A stretch of DNA of 64,000 bases, taken from contig NZ_JBHSMT010000029.1 in NCBI RefSeq assembly GCF_042654985.1, positions 186,001 to 250,000 on the forward strand, written 5' to 3'. This stretch comes from Paraherbaspirillum soli. GTDB lineage: Bacteria > Pseudomonadota > Gammaproteobacteria > Burkholderiales > Burkholderiaceae_D. Positions 1-8,233 of this stretch are shown piece by piece (position 1 is the first letter of the stretch; every line of letters begins with the position of its first letter). Position numbers and translations under genes: made by a program. Below the pieces are notes generated by a model. That model made no database searches, was not told the DNA's origin, and saw nothing but the letters and a program-made list of their open reading frames with translations.

Positions 1-1
1 G

Positions 2-781
2 GAGTTGCTGACCGAGGGCCGCCATCTATTACAGGCGGCACAAGAACTGGAACGCCGCGTCAAGCGCACCGCTACCGGCTGGGAAGTCGAGCTGCGGATC
101 GTCGTCGACAGTATCATTTCGTTTGAAAGTTTATTGCCATTGATCAATGCCTTCGATCAAGAAAATGTCGGCACCCGTTTGCGCATTTCACATGAGACAT
201 TGTCGGGCGTGTGGGAAGCGTTATTGCATGATCGCGCCGACCTGGTAATCGGCGCGCCGTATAACGTGCCCGACAGCATGCGCATGAGCGGCGGCTTCCA
301 GACCCGACCGTTGGGCTCGATTGAATGGGTCTTCGCAGTGGCGCCCGGGCATCCGCTGCAAGCCGCAACGGAACCCTTGACCGCCAGCGTGATTCAACAA
401 TACCGCGCGATTGCGGTCGGCGACAGCGGCCGCGTATTACCCAGCATCACCTCCGGCTTACTGTCCGGACAAGACACGTTGACCGTGCCGTCGATCCCGG
501 CCAAATTGCAGGCCCAGCTCAACGGTCTCGGCTGCGGTCATTTACCGCGCTGGCTGGCCGCGCCCTATTTAGCCTCGGGCGCCTTGATTGAAAAGAAAAC
601 GGTCGAAGCAAAACCCAGCGACAGAACCCAGATTGCCTGGCGCACGCCGGCAGTGGGGAAATGTCTAAAATGGTTCATCGGTCGGCTCAGCGATCCGGCG
701 ACCCAGCGCGCATTGCTAGGCTCACCTGCGGGATCGCCGGCGCCGGTCTTACCTCATCTGGCATCAATCGACCATGCTTAA
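2..781 (+). CDS. LysR-family transcriptional regulator, C-terminal part (5' end outside window)
   Basis: The reading frame is already open at the left edge, so the N-terminal winged-helix DNA-binding domain is missing. The visible part begins at the linker helix (ending around EGRHLLQAAQELERRVK) and continues into a LysR-type periplasmic-binding-protein-like effector domain. That domain opens with an 'ELRIVVDSI' strand followed by 'LLPLINAFDQ', typical of the family. The protein ends about 10 bp into the next gene, whose ATG at 774 overlaps this stop codon. The effector and targets cannot be read from the sequence. Family assignment is firm; the specific function is unknown. Confidence 0.85.
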   Translation, partial: ELLTEGRHLLQAAQELERRVKRTATGWEVELRIVVDSIISFESLLPLINAFDQENVGTRLRISHETLSGVWEALLHDRADLVIGAPYNVPDSMRMSGGFQTRPLGSIEWVFAVAPGHPLQAATEPLTASVIQQYRAIAVGDSGRVLPSITSGLLSGQDTLTVPSIPAKLQAQLNGLGCGHLPRWLAAPYLASGALIEKKTVEAKPSDRTQIAWRTPAVGKCLKWFIGRLSDPATQRALLGSPAGSPAPVLPHLASIDHA

Positions 782-1667
782 TCAACAGAACTATATCGGC
801 CGTTTCGCGCCCTCGCCTACCGGCCCGCTGCACGCCGGCTCATTGGTGGCGGCGATGGCCAGCTATCTGGATGCAAAAGCGCACCACGGCCGCTGGCTGC
901 TGCGGATCGAGGATATCGACGAAGCACGCACGGCGCCCGGCGCCAGCGAGTCGATTTTGGCGGCTTTAGCCGCGCTGGGCATGCATTGGGACGGCGAGGT
1001 GGTATTTCAAAGCGGGCGCACCGCCTTGTATCAAGCGGCCTTTGATCGGCTTGGGCGGCTGGCCTACCCGTGCGGCTGCACGCGCCGCGAAATTGTCGAT
1101 TCCCGCATTTGCACCGCGGCCGATGGGGCGGCCGTCTACCCCGGCACCTGTCGCGATGGCTTGCCGGTCGGCAAAGCCGCCAGGGCCTATCGGTTGCGCG
1201 TACCGGATCCCGGACACATTGATGAATTGGTGATGTTTGACGATCGCTGGGTCGGCAGGGTGCAGCAGCACCTGGCGCTGGAAGTGGGTGATTTTGTATT
1301 GAAGCGCGCCGATGGCTTTTGGGCGTATCAATTGGCGGTAGTGGTCGACGATGCAGATCAGGGCATTACGCATGTCGTGCGCGGCGCGGACTTGCTGGAT
1401 TCGACCGCACGGCAAATTTATCTGCAACGACAGCTTCAGTTGGCGACACCGAGTTATCTGCACGTGCCGGTCATCACCAATGCGGACGGCGAAAAATTAT
1501 CCAAGCAAAATGGCGCACAAGCGATTGATCTAAGCCAACCGCTGCACGCCGTCAAAAAAGCGGCATGGTTCCTGGGACTCGACATTGGACCAGTCGATAC
1601 CGTCGCTGCGTTCTGGCCGCTAGCCACGATGGCATGGGCCAATCTGGAGACGGCGCGTCAGGATTGA
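774..1667 (+). CDS. gluQ: Glutamyl-Q tRNA(Asp) synthetase
   Basis: This is a truncated GluRS paralogue that activates glutamate and attaches it to the queuosine base of tRNA(Asp), without an anticodon-binding domain. The 297-residue length fits the family. A class I HIGH-like signature lies near residues 10-23 (RFAPSPTGPLHAGSL). The KMSKS-like motif appears as KLSKQN near residue 242. A zinc site is suggested by CGCTRRE followed by a Tyr and a further Cys (YPGTC) near residues 100-125. The ATG overlaps the end of the LysR gene by 8 bp. It is followed by a hairpin repeat and a convergent helicase gene. Confidence 0.95.
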   Translation: MLNQQNYIGRFAPSPTGPLHAGSLVAAMASYLDAKAHHGRWLLRIEDIDEARTAPGASESILAALAALGMHWDGEVVFQSGRTALYQAAFDRLGRLAYPCGCTRREIVDSRICTAADGAAVYPGTCRDGLPVGKAARAYRLRVPDPGHIDELVMFDDRWVGRVQQHLALEVGDFVLKRADGFWAYQLAVVVDDADQGITHVVRGADLLDSTARQIYLQRQLQLATPSYLHVPVITNADGEKLSKQNGAQAIDLSQPLHAVKKAAWFLGLDIGPVDTVAAFWPLATMAWANLETARQD

Positions 1668-1687
1668 CGCACCATTTTCCACAGCAC

Positions 1688-1817
1688 GGGCACTTCGAAA
1701 AACCGTAGCGAGCGGCTCAAGGTCGGGGCGACGAAGTTGCAACACCTGCAGCCGTACGGAGCGGGTGAGCATCGCAGCCCCGAGATTGCGCCGCGCAGTA
1801 GGTTTTTCGAGGTGCCC
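1688..1817. repeat. Hairpin repeat element, family 1, copy A
   Basis: A 130-bp element with near-perfect terminal inverted repeats: GGGCACTTCGAAAAACC at the left and its complement with one mismatch at the right. The core contains CGTAGCGAGCGG, GGTCGGGGCG and the complementary CGCAGCCCCGAGATTG, so it can fold into one long hairpin. It fills the space between convergent gluQ and rhlE. Its right end shares one base with the rhlE stop codon (1817-1819). The A/T runs inside the stem ends could make it a bidirectional terminator. Other copies are at 4948, 32492 and 57671. Confidence 0.85.
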
Positions 1818-3325
1818 TAGCGTTTGGGCGCCCCGCCCAGCAAAGCAGCCAGCTTGTGCTTCGGCGGCTTGATGGACGCACCTGCCTGTGGTGCATTCGA
1901 TGCAGCGCCGTTGGCGGCATCGGTTGGGACAGTCGGCTCATATGGCTTGAGAAACCAGGGATCGATTTTCTCTTTGCGCGAGATGGGTGTAGAGGTATAT
2001 GCACTGCGTGTATGGTGAGTACTACGCTCGGATGAACTGCCGCGGGTTTCACTGCGGTCGCCTCGGTCGCGACGCTCGCCATTACGTTCAGCACCCTCGC
2101 GCCGCGCCGGGCGCTCAAAGGCCGGCTTCGGCACAAACCCCGTCAACTCCGCGCGCACGAACTTGTGCTTGATCATTTTTTCGATATCAACCAGCAAGCG
2201 CTCGTCTTTCTCCGAATACAGCGAAATCGCATCGCCGGAGGCGCCGGCGCGACCGGTACGGCCAATCCGGTGCACATAGTCCTCGGCGTTGTAGGGCAGG
2301 TCGAAATTGATCACGCAAGGCAGCTCGGCAATATCCAGACCGCGCGCAGCAACGTCGGTCGCCACCAGCACTTCGATCTCGCCTTGCTTGAATGCTTCCA
2401 GCGCGGCCATACGCTCATTCTGCGTCTTGTCGCCATGGATCGCCGACGCCTTGACGCCTTCGTTTTCCAGATGTCGCGCCAGCTTCGATGCGCCTATCTT
2501 GGTGTTCGAAAACACGATCACCTGCTTCAGATTGCGTTCGCGAATGATATGCGACACCGCATCCGGCTTGGTCCCGTCATCCACCCGGTACATGGTCTGA
2601 GTAACGTTGTCGGCAGTCGCATTGCTGCGCGCGACTTCGATCGTCACCGGATTTTTGAGGAAACTGGATGCCAGCTTTTTGATCTCGCCCGAGAACGTCG
2701 CGGAGAACATCAAATTCTGGCGCTCAGTCGGCAGCAGATTGATGATGCGCTGCAAGTCAGGCAAAAAGCCCATATCCAGCATGCGATCGGCTTCGTCCAT
2801 GACCAGGATCTGGGTCTGCGACAGGTTCAGTGTTTTTTGCTGGACATGATCCAGCAGTCGTCCCGGCGTCGCGATCACGATTTCGACCCCGGCGCGCAAT
2901 GCTGCCGTTTGCGGCGCCATATCGATGCCGCCGAACACCACGGTCGAACGCAACGCGGTGTGACGGCTATACGCTTTAACGTTGTCGGCCACCTGATCCG
3001 CCAGTTCGCGGGTAGGGGTCAGGATCAGCGCCCGCACCGGATGTCGTGCCGGCGATGCGCTGGTATTGGCGTGCGCCAACAACAATTGGATGATCGGCAA
3101 CGAAAAACCGGCGGTTTTGCCGGTTCCGGTTTGCGCCGCGCCCATCACGTCGCGGCCTTGCAATACGATCGGAATCGCTTGCGCCTGAATTGGCGTCGGG
3201 TTGACATATCCCTGGTCGCTCAGCGCGCGCAGGATATCGGCCGATAGCCCGAAATCGCTGAAGCGGATGGCGGACGTATCGGGTACTGCTGAATCGGTTT
3301 GAATCTCGGACTGGATGTCAGACAT
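1817..3325 (-). CDS. rhlE: DEAD-box ATP-dependent RNA helicase, RhlE type
   Basis: The protein unwinds structured RNA using ATP and is probably involved in ribosome assembly or mRNA turnover. Visible motifs in order are Q motif (FSDFGLSADILRAL), motif I (AQTGTGKT), Ia (PTRELADQV), DEAD (VMDEADRMLDMGF), SAT (MFSATF), and the C-terminal helicase motifs ARGLDI and HRIGRTGRAG. A basic tail of about 100 residues follows, rich in Arg, Glu and Ser (ERPARREGAERNGERRDRG), as is common in RhlE. I use the ATG at 3325 (MSDIQSEI) rather than one nine codons upstream, because a GGAAGG sits about 12 bases before it. The stop touches repeat copy A. Confidence 0.93.
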   Translation of the reverse strand: MSDIQSEIQTDSAVPDTSAIRFSDFGLSADILRALSDQGYVNPTPIQAQAIPIVLQGRDVMGAAQTGTGKTAGFSLPIIQLLLAHANTSASPARHPVRALILTPTRELADQVADNVKAYSRHTALRSTVVFGGIDMAPQTAALRAGVEIVIATPGRLLDHVQQKTLNLSQTQILVMDEADRMLDMGFLPDLQRIINLLPTERQNLMFSATFSGEIKKLASSFLKNPVTIEVARSNATADNVTQTMYRVDDGTKPDAVSHIIRERNLKQVIVFSNTKIGASKLARHLENEGVKASAIHGDKTQNERMAALEAFKQGEIEVLVATDVAARGLDIAELPCVINFDLPYNAEDYVHRIGRTGRAGASGDAISLYSEKDERLLVDIEKMIKHKFVRAELTGFVPKPAFERPARREGAERNGERRDRGDRSETRGSSSERSTHHTRSAYTSTPISRKEKIDPWFLKPYEPTVPTDAANGAASNAPQAGASIKPPKHKLAALLGGAPKR

Positions 3326-3579
3326 GGTAGTTGGCGGCCTTCCGTGCGGCATGCACGGGAACGACGAATTTACATTCGTACCAAGGCACTATTGCTCTCA
3401 TTTATTCGTGAATTTCGTGTCGACTGGTTGATGACTATCTGCGATTTCCGTGAAACCCGCATTAAGCTCGTCCAAGCCGAATGGATGTGGCCGGCGCTGC
3501 CGAATTCATTCAAAATCGACAGCACACTTTTTTGCCACAGTCCAGCATTATACGCTTTGCCGCGATGGTGCTGAGATTG
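3326..3579. other. Intergenic region between tsaD and rhlE
   Basis: This 254-bp gap lies between the tsaD stop and the rhlE start, both on the minus strand. It must hold the rhlE 5' untranslated region. The half nearest rhlE is AT-rich, for example around 3380-3420, which is a likely promoter zone. I see no confident -35/-10 pair, no hairpin with a U-tract and no convincing small gene. Confidence 0.4.
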
Positions 3580-4602
3580 CTAGATCCCAAGTTCATCCAG
3601 CGGCCAGCGCGGCCGCACATTGAAGGCGTAATCGCGTTGTGCCGCCTCCGGTTTGATTTGCAGTCGCATGGCGCCGGCGAACGCAATCATCGCACCGTTA
3701 TCGGTACAAAATTCCAGTTCCGGGTAATACACCCGAAAGCGACGCTTTTCGGCTGCCGCATTGAGCGCGCTCCGCAATTGCTGGTTGGCGCCGACGCCGC
3801 CGGCAATCACCAGCCGCTTGAGGCCGGTTTGCTTCAATGCCGCAAGGCATTTTGCGACCAGCACTTCCACCAGCGCATCGACAAACGCGCGCGCGATATT
3901 GGCCTTGTCCTGGTCGCAGATATTGGTATGGTTTTTCACCAGAGTCAGCACCGCTGTTTTAAGACCGGAAAAACTGAAATCCAGGTTTTTCGAATGCAAC
4001 ATCGGCCGCGGCAGCTGATAAGCCGTAGGATCGCCAAATTCCGCCATCCGTGAAATGGCCGGTCCGCCGGGATAGCCGAGGCCAAGCAGTTTGGCCGACT
4101 TGTCGAATGCTTCACCGGCAGCATCATCCAGGGTTTCTCCCAGCAGCGCGTATTGGCCGACGCCGTCCACCCGCATCAACTGCGTATGGCCGCCGGACAC
4201 CAGCAATGCGACAAACGGAAAGGTCGGCGGATCGCTGGCCAGCAGCGGTGACAGCAAATGACCTTCCAGGTGATGCACGCCCAGCATCGGCTTATCCAGC
4301 GCCAGCCCCAAGCCGCAGGCTATCGAAGCCCCGACCAGCAGCGCCCCAGCCAATCCCGGCCCTTGCGTGTAAGCGATCGCGTCGATGTCGTTGCGGGCGA
4401 TGCCGCTTTCCGCCAGCACTTGTTGCAATAAGGGAATGGCACGCCGAATGTGGTCGCGCGAAGCCAGTTCCGGCACCACGCCACCGTATTGCTCATGCAT
4501 CGCTACCTGCGAATACAAGGCATGGGCCAGCAAACCGCGTTGCGTGTCATACAACGCAAGGCCGGTTTCATCACAGGAAGATTCAACGCCGAGGACGATC
4601 AT
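3580..4602 (-). CDS. tsaD: tRNA N6-threonylcarbamoyladenosine transferase subunit TsaD
   Basis: With TsaB and TsaE, this ASKHA-fold protein transfers the threonylcarbamoyl group from TC-AMP to A37 of ANN-decoding tRNAs. The N-terminus MIVLGVESSCDETG is the family hallmark. The metal-binding histidines lie in HHLEGHLLS, and a phosphate loop is seen in LLVSGGHTQL and in VIAGGVGANQQLR. At about 340 residues it has the normal length. The ATG at 4602 matches the conserved start; an in-frame ATG ten codons upstream adds residues not typical of the family. Neither start has a clear Shine-Dalgarno sequence. Confidence 0.95.
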   Translation of the reverse strand: MIVLGVESSCDETGLALYDTQRGLLAHALYSQVAMHEQYGGVVPELASRDHIRRAIPLLQQVLAESGIARNDIDAIAYTQGPGLAGALLVGASIACGLGLALDKPMLGVHHLEGHLLSPLLASDPPTFPFVALLVSGGHTQLMRVDGVGQYALLGETLDDAAGEAFDKSAKLLGLGYPGGPAISRMAEFGDPTAYQLPRPMLHSKNLDFSFSGLKTAVLTLVKNHTNICDQDKANIARAFVDALVEVLVAKCLAALKQTGLKRLVIAGGVGANQQLRSALNAAAEKRRFRVYYPELEFCTDNGAMIAFAGAMRLQIKPEAAQRDYAFNVRPRWPLDELGI

Positions 4603-4671
4603 GGGAAGGATAGATTTTTTGGAATGGCGCATTGTAAATGAAAGCGCCCGCGTAATTCAGTGCGCCCTGGC

Positions 4672-4863
4672 TCAATCCCGACCGAGTTTTTGCATGGCTA
4701 GACGCAATACATCCAACTGTCGCGAGAAGGTGGTGCAAGCCTCGCAAGTCCACAGGTGCACCCGCACCCGCGCGCGGGTCAGCGGCGACAGGCGGCAATC
4801 CTGCGCTTGAGACAACAGCAGTTGGGTGTCGCGACAGTGTGGAATCAGGCGTTTGTACGGCAT
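4672..4863 (-). CDS. Small zf-HC2 (anti-sigma-like) zinc-finger protein
   Basis: This 63-residue protein carries the zinc-binding signature H-x3-C-x2-C (HLWTCEAC), preceded by a Cys in DCRLSP. That is the pattern of ZAS/zf-HC2 anti-sigma factors. It has no membrane segment, so it would be a cytoplasmic regulator. It lies downstream of, and on the same strand as, the ECF sigma gene at 5071-5640. Such short zf-HC2 proteins commonly pair with a sigma factor, so the inferred role is to bind and inhibit that sigma. A 123-bp hairpin repeat separates the two genes, which are usually adjacent. No Shine-Dalgarno sequence is visible before the ATG. Confidence 0.75.
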   Translation of the reverse strand: MPYKRLIPHCRDTQLLLSQAQDCRLSPLTRARVRVHLWTCEACTTFSRQLDVLRLAMQKLGRD

Positions 4864-4947
4864 AAGAATAATTTAGCTGGCTTTGTAAAAAACATTGCTG
4901 CATGTTGATTGGTCGCATTACACATTAAATGCTTACAAAATGGTCAG

Positions 4948-5070
4948 GGGCACCTCGAAAAACCTACTGCGCGGCCCAATCTCGGGGCTGTGATGCTCGC
5001 CGTACAGTCGTACGTCTCCGCTTCTCGCCCCGACCTTGGACCGCTCGCTACGGTTTTTTTAAAGGTGCCC
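4948..5070. repeat. Hairpin repeat element, family 1, copy B
   Basis: A 123-bp copy in inverted orientation relative to copy A. The left terminus is GGGCACCTCGAAAAACC and the right terminus is GGTTTTTTTAAAGGTGCCC. The core is the reverse complement of the copy A core. Its last base is immediately next to the ECF sigma stop codon (TGA, 5071-5073). It lies between the sigma gene and the zf-HC2 gene and may terminate or reduce transcription of the second gene. Confidence 0.85.
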
Positions 5071-5640
5071 TCAGGGTTGTGCGCCAAACCAATTCAATTG
5101 CAGGCATTCACGCAATCGGACCCGGGCCCGATAAAGCAATACCCAGGCGTTCGCGGTAGTAATGTCGAGTTCCTTGCAAATGGCATCGGTATCCAGTTCC
5201 AGCCATTCGCGCATCATGAAAATACGTCCCGTCTTGGCCGGCAGCTTATCAATACACAATTGCAGAATATCAAAAAACTCCTTGCGCTCCAGCGCCTGAT
5301 CCGGGTTGCCCCAGCTGGGTGCGGCTTCGACCGCATGACCGTTACGCGTAAACAAGGCATCAACCATCTCGGCGTCGCTGCGGTCCGCGTCGTCTTCATC
5401 GCTATTCAATTGCACTTCGCGCCGGCCGCGCCGCAGCTGGTCTATCAGCTTGTGCTTGAGGATTCCAACCACGTATGTCTTGAAAGAAGATTGCTGCTGA
5501 AAGCGTTCCGGATGCTCAAGTACCGCGAGGATGGTTTCCGATACGGTATCCTCGGCCAGGCTGTTGTTGCGCAATTGCAATTGCGCGAAACGCAATAACT
5601 GCGGCCGCAGTGCTTCAAGCTCGCGAGGATCAAGTGCCAT
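5071..5640 (-). CDS. ECF-type RNA polymerase sigma factor
   Basis: This 189-residue group 4 sigma factor directs RNA polymerase to a specific promoter set. Region 2 is seen in LRFAQLQLRNNSLAEDTVSETILAVLE and FKTYVVGILKHKLIDQLRR. Region 4 covers LPAKTGRIFMMREWLELDTDAICKELDITTANAWVLLYRARVRLRECL, with a clear helix-turn-helix. The linker between them is acidic. The downstream zf-HC2 gene is the likely regulator. The gene is divergent from ybiB with a 161-bp gap. The regulon and inducing signal cannot be read from the sequence. Confidence 0.88.
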   Translation of the reverse strand: MALDPRELEALRPQLLRFAQLQLRNNSLAEDTVSETILAVLEHPERFQQQSSFKTYVVGILKHKLIDQLRRGRREVQLNSDEDDADRSDAEMVDALFTRNGHAVEAAPSWGNPDQALERKEFFDILQLCIDKLPAKTGRIFMMREWLELDTDAICKELDITTANAWVLLYRARVRLRECLQLNWFGAQP

Positions 5641-5801
5641 ATAAATCGAGATAAGAACGCTGCGAGCAGCTACGTTAATTAATTTTCGGGGGATTCTACC
5701 TGACGACCGGCCATTAATCGGTCGCTACAGTAGAATCCTTGCAAATCTGATCTGAATTATTCTGTAATTCTAGTCGTGCAATCCATCCTATCCACTCACA
5801 C

Positions 5802-6785
5802 ATGAAAAATACCCCACCGGCAGAACCGTTCGCAGCCGCCCGCTTCATCAAGGAGATCGGCCGCGGCAAGGACGGCGCGCGCAGCCTGTCGCGCGCCGAC
5901 GCGCATGCCTTATATGCGGCGATGCTGGACGGCCGGGTTTCGGATCTGGAGCTTGGCGGCATCCTGCTGGCGATGCGCATCAAGGGCGAATCGGTCGACG
6001 AAATCGCCGGATTTCTGGATGCGGCCGAAGCGTCGTTTACACAGATCGCGCTGCCACCCGAACTTGCAAGCAATACGCCCCGTTATGCACCGGTTGTCAT
6101 CCCCAGTTACAACGGCGCTCGCCGGATGGCCAACCTGACGCCGTTGCTGGCCTTGCTGCTGGCGCGCGAAGGCGTGCCGGTATTGGTCCATGGCGTGTCC
6201 AGCGATCCCGGCCGCGTGACCAGCGCGGAAATCCTTGACGCGCTGGGCCTCCCGCCCTGCAACAGCATCGACCAGGTAAAGCAATGTTTCCAGCAACGGC
6301 TGCCGGCGTTCATGCCGATCGAGGTCTTGGCGCCCAAGATGGCGCGCTTGCTGGCGATGCGCCGGGTTCTAGGGGTCCGCAACTCGACCCACACGCTGGT
6401 CAAGATCATGCAACCGTTTGTCGCACCGGCATTGCGTTTGACGTCGTACACCCATCCCGAATACCTGGAAATGTTGACAGCTTATTTCACTACCGCTGCG
6501 GCGACGGAACGCGGAGACGTGTTTTTGATGCGCGGCACTGAAGGGGAAACAGTCGCCAATGCCAAGAGGTCACAGAAGATTGATTGGTTTCATGCGGGCA
6601 AGCAAACCACGCTGGTGGAAAAACAAAACGTTGCCGAAGAGATCCCGGCACTTCCAGACGGACACGACGCTGCCGCTACCGCCAACTGGATCAAGCAAGC
6701 GCTGACGCAAAAGGAGTTGATACCGGAGTCGATTTCGAAACAAGTCGAGAAATGTTTGATGGTTTGCAGGACCCTGGCGTCCTGA
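5802..6785 (+). CDS. ybiB: DNA-binding protein YbiB (TrpD2 family)
   Basis: A homologue of anthranilate phosphoribosyltransferase (TrpD fold). In E. coli, YbiB binds nucleic acids without sequence specificity and is not a tryptophan enzyme. The N-terminal helical part (RFIKEIGRGKDGARSLSRADAHALYAAML) and 'LGGILLAMRIKGES' are typical of the family. The Gly-rich phosphoribosyl-binding region is altered, with PSYNGARRMANLTPLLALLLAREG in its place. Length (327 residues) is normal. No clear Shine-Dalgarno is visible. A 239-bp gap without recognisable features follows. Confidence 0.85.
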   Translation: MKNTPPAEPFAAARFIKEIGRGKDGARSLSRADAHALYAAMLDGRVSDLELGGILLAMRIKGESVDEIAGFLDAAEASFTQIALPPELASNTPRYAPVVIPSYNGARRMANLTPLLALLLAREGVPVLVHGVSSDPGRVTSAEILDALGLPPCNSIDQVKQCFQQRLPAFMPIEVLAPKMARLLAMRRVLGVRNSTHTLVKIMQPFVAPALRLTSYTHPEYLEMLTAYFTTAAATERGDVFLMRGTEGETVANAKRSQKIDWFHAGKQTTLVEKQNVAEEIPALPDGHDAAATANWIKQALTQKELIPESISKQVEKCLMVCRTLAS

Positions 6786-7024
6786 ATTGCTAACAGGAAC
6801 TAATTCGCGCTGCGGCTGACAAAGCATCAACAACGCCGCCGGTGGATACCTGTATCATCCGGCATTCCAGCAATTCGAGATCACTGCAACATCGTGTGTC
6901 CCTGACCATAAAGCAATACGAAATGGTCATTCTGTCGTACCCTTTTTCGTCCGCCCAAACCGCATCTTGCGCAGTATAGTAGTTAGTAGCGACAAGACCC
7001 GCAAGACCACTTTCAGGAGCATCC

Positions 7025-8233
7025 ATGGACTGGACACTTCCACTCTTTGCTCTAGCACAGCCAATCAAATGGAATGCGCTGTTATTGTTCGGCAGCTTGT
7101 TGTTATCCGGCCTGGTGGGCGGATATATCGTCACGAAAAACCCATGGTTTCCCCGCATCACCGGCTACTTGCTGGTCGGGTATGTATTGGGCGTCGGCGG
7201 CCTCGATCTGCTGTCCGGGGATTTGCTCAAACTGGCGAATATTTTTGCCGACATCGCGATGGCCCTGGCGGTGTATCAGTTAGGACGCTATGTCGATATT
7301 GGCTGGCTGCGGCGTGAAAAATGGCTATTGGCAACGGTGCTCACCAGTGCCGTGTTGTGTTTCACGTTTGTCAGCGGCGCGCTGACCTGGTTCGGCACTT
7401 CTCCCGTGATGGCATTGCTGGGCGGAGTGCTTGCCATCGCAACCGCGCCGGCGGTAGTGATGGTGGTAGTGCGCGATCTGAAGGCCGAAGGTCAGGTTAC
7501 GCGCCGCCTGGCAGCAATGACTGCATTGAATAATTTTGTCGCTTTGCTGGCCGCCTATGCTTTATTGCCGGCGATCGCTCATGAAGGCTCGACACCATTC
7601 AGCACCCTGCTCACGCACACGCTTTATTCACTGTCCGGTTCGCTGCTGTTGGCGTATCTGACTTATCGCTTGATGATACCGCTGGCACGTCTGCTGGGAC
7701 GTCAGCCAAGCCGCCAATTCGTACTGGTGATTGCCGTCATCACGCTGACGATAGGCGCTGCGCACGCGTTGCAGCTGCCTATCTTGTTAACCATGCTGAT
7801 CTTCGCGATCATGTCGAAGAACCTGGATCATCAATACGACTTGATGGAACTGGAATTCGGCGTCGCCAATGAACTATTCATCGTCATGCTGTTTGTGACG
7901 ATCGGCGCTTCGATCCGTTTGTCCGATCTGACGATGGTGGGCGCCTCGGTGGCGGTGCTGATCGGCGCCCGCTTCCTCGCCATGGCTTGCGGCGTTTTTG
8001 CTTTCGCCCGCTTCGCCAAAATGAAATGGAAGCAGGCAGCATTGATCACATTGGGAACCTTGCCCATGACCGAAGCCGGCCTGGGATTGATGCAAACCAC
8101 CTCTTATCTTTACCCGCACACCACCGCAGATGTCATGCCCTTGCTGGCCGGTTGCCTGATCGTATTGGAATTATTCGGCCCGATTGCAACGCAGTTTGCG
8201 TTGATCAAATCGGGAGAAAGCGGACGTGAATGA
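7025..8233 (+). CDS. Cation/proton antiporter, CPA2 (Kef/NapA-like) family
   Basis: An inner-membrane protein of 402 residues with about 11-12 hydrophobic helices. It starts with WNALLLFGSLLLSGLVGGYIV and includes the family's first-helix pattern PRITGYLLVGYVLG. It would exchange Na+ or K+ for H+. There is no C-terminal RCK/TrkA-N domain, unlike KefB/KefC. The start is well supported by AGGAG seven bases upstream. Its stop overlaps the next ATG (ATGA at 8230-8233), so the ligase gene is translationally coupled. The transported ion cannot be inferred. Confidence 0.85.
   Translation: MDWTLPLFALAQPIKWNALLLFGSLLLSGLVGGYIVTKNPWFPRITGYLLVGYVLGVGGLDLLSGDLLKLANIFADIAMALAVYQLGRYVDIGWLRREKWLLATVLTSAVLCFTFVSGALTWFGTSPVMALLGGVLAIATAPAVVMVVVRDLKAEGQVTRRLAAMTALNNFVALLAAYALLPAIAHEGSTPFSTLLTHTLYSLSGSLLLAYLTYRLMIPLARLLGRQPSRQFVLVIAVITLTIGAAHALQLPILLTMLIFAIMSKNLDHQYDLMELEFGVANELFIVMLFVTIGASIRLSDLTMVGASVAVLIGARFLAMACGVFAFARFAKMKWKQAALITLGTLPMTEAGLGLMQTTSYLYPHTTADVMPLLAGCLIVLELFGPIATQFALIKSGESGRE

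Noticed and set aside
2165..3247. 360-codon open frame opposite rhlE
   Set aside because: Shadow frame; the helicase motifs on the minus strand are unambiguous.
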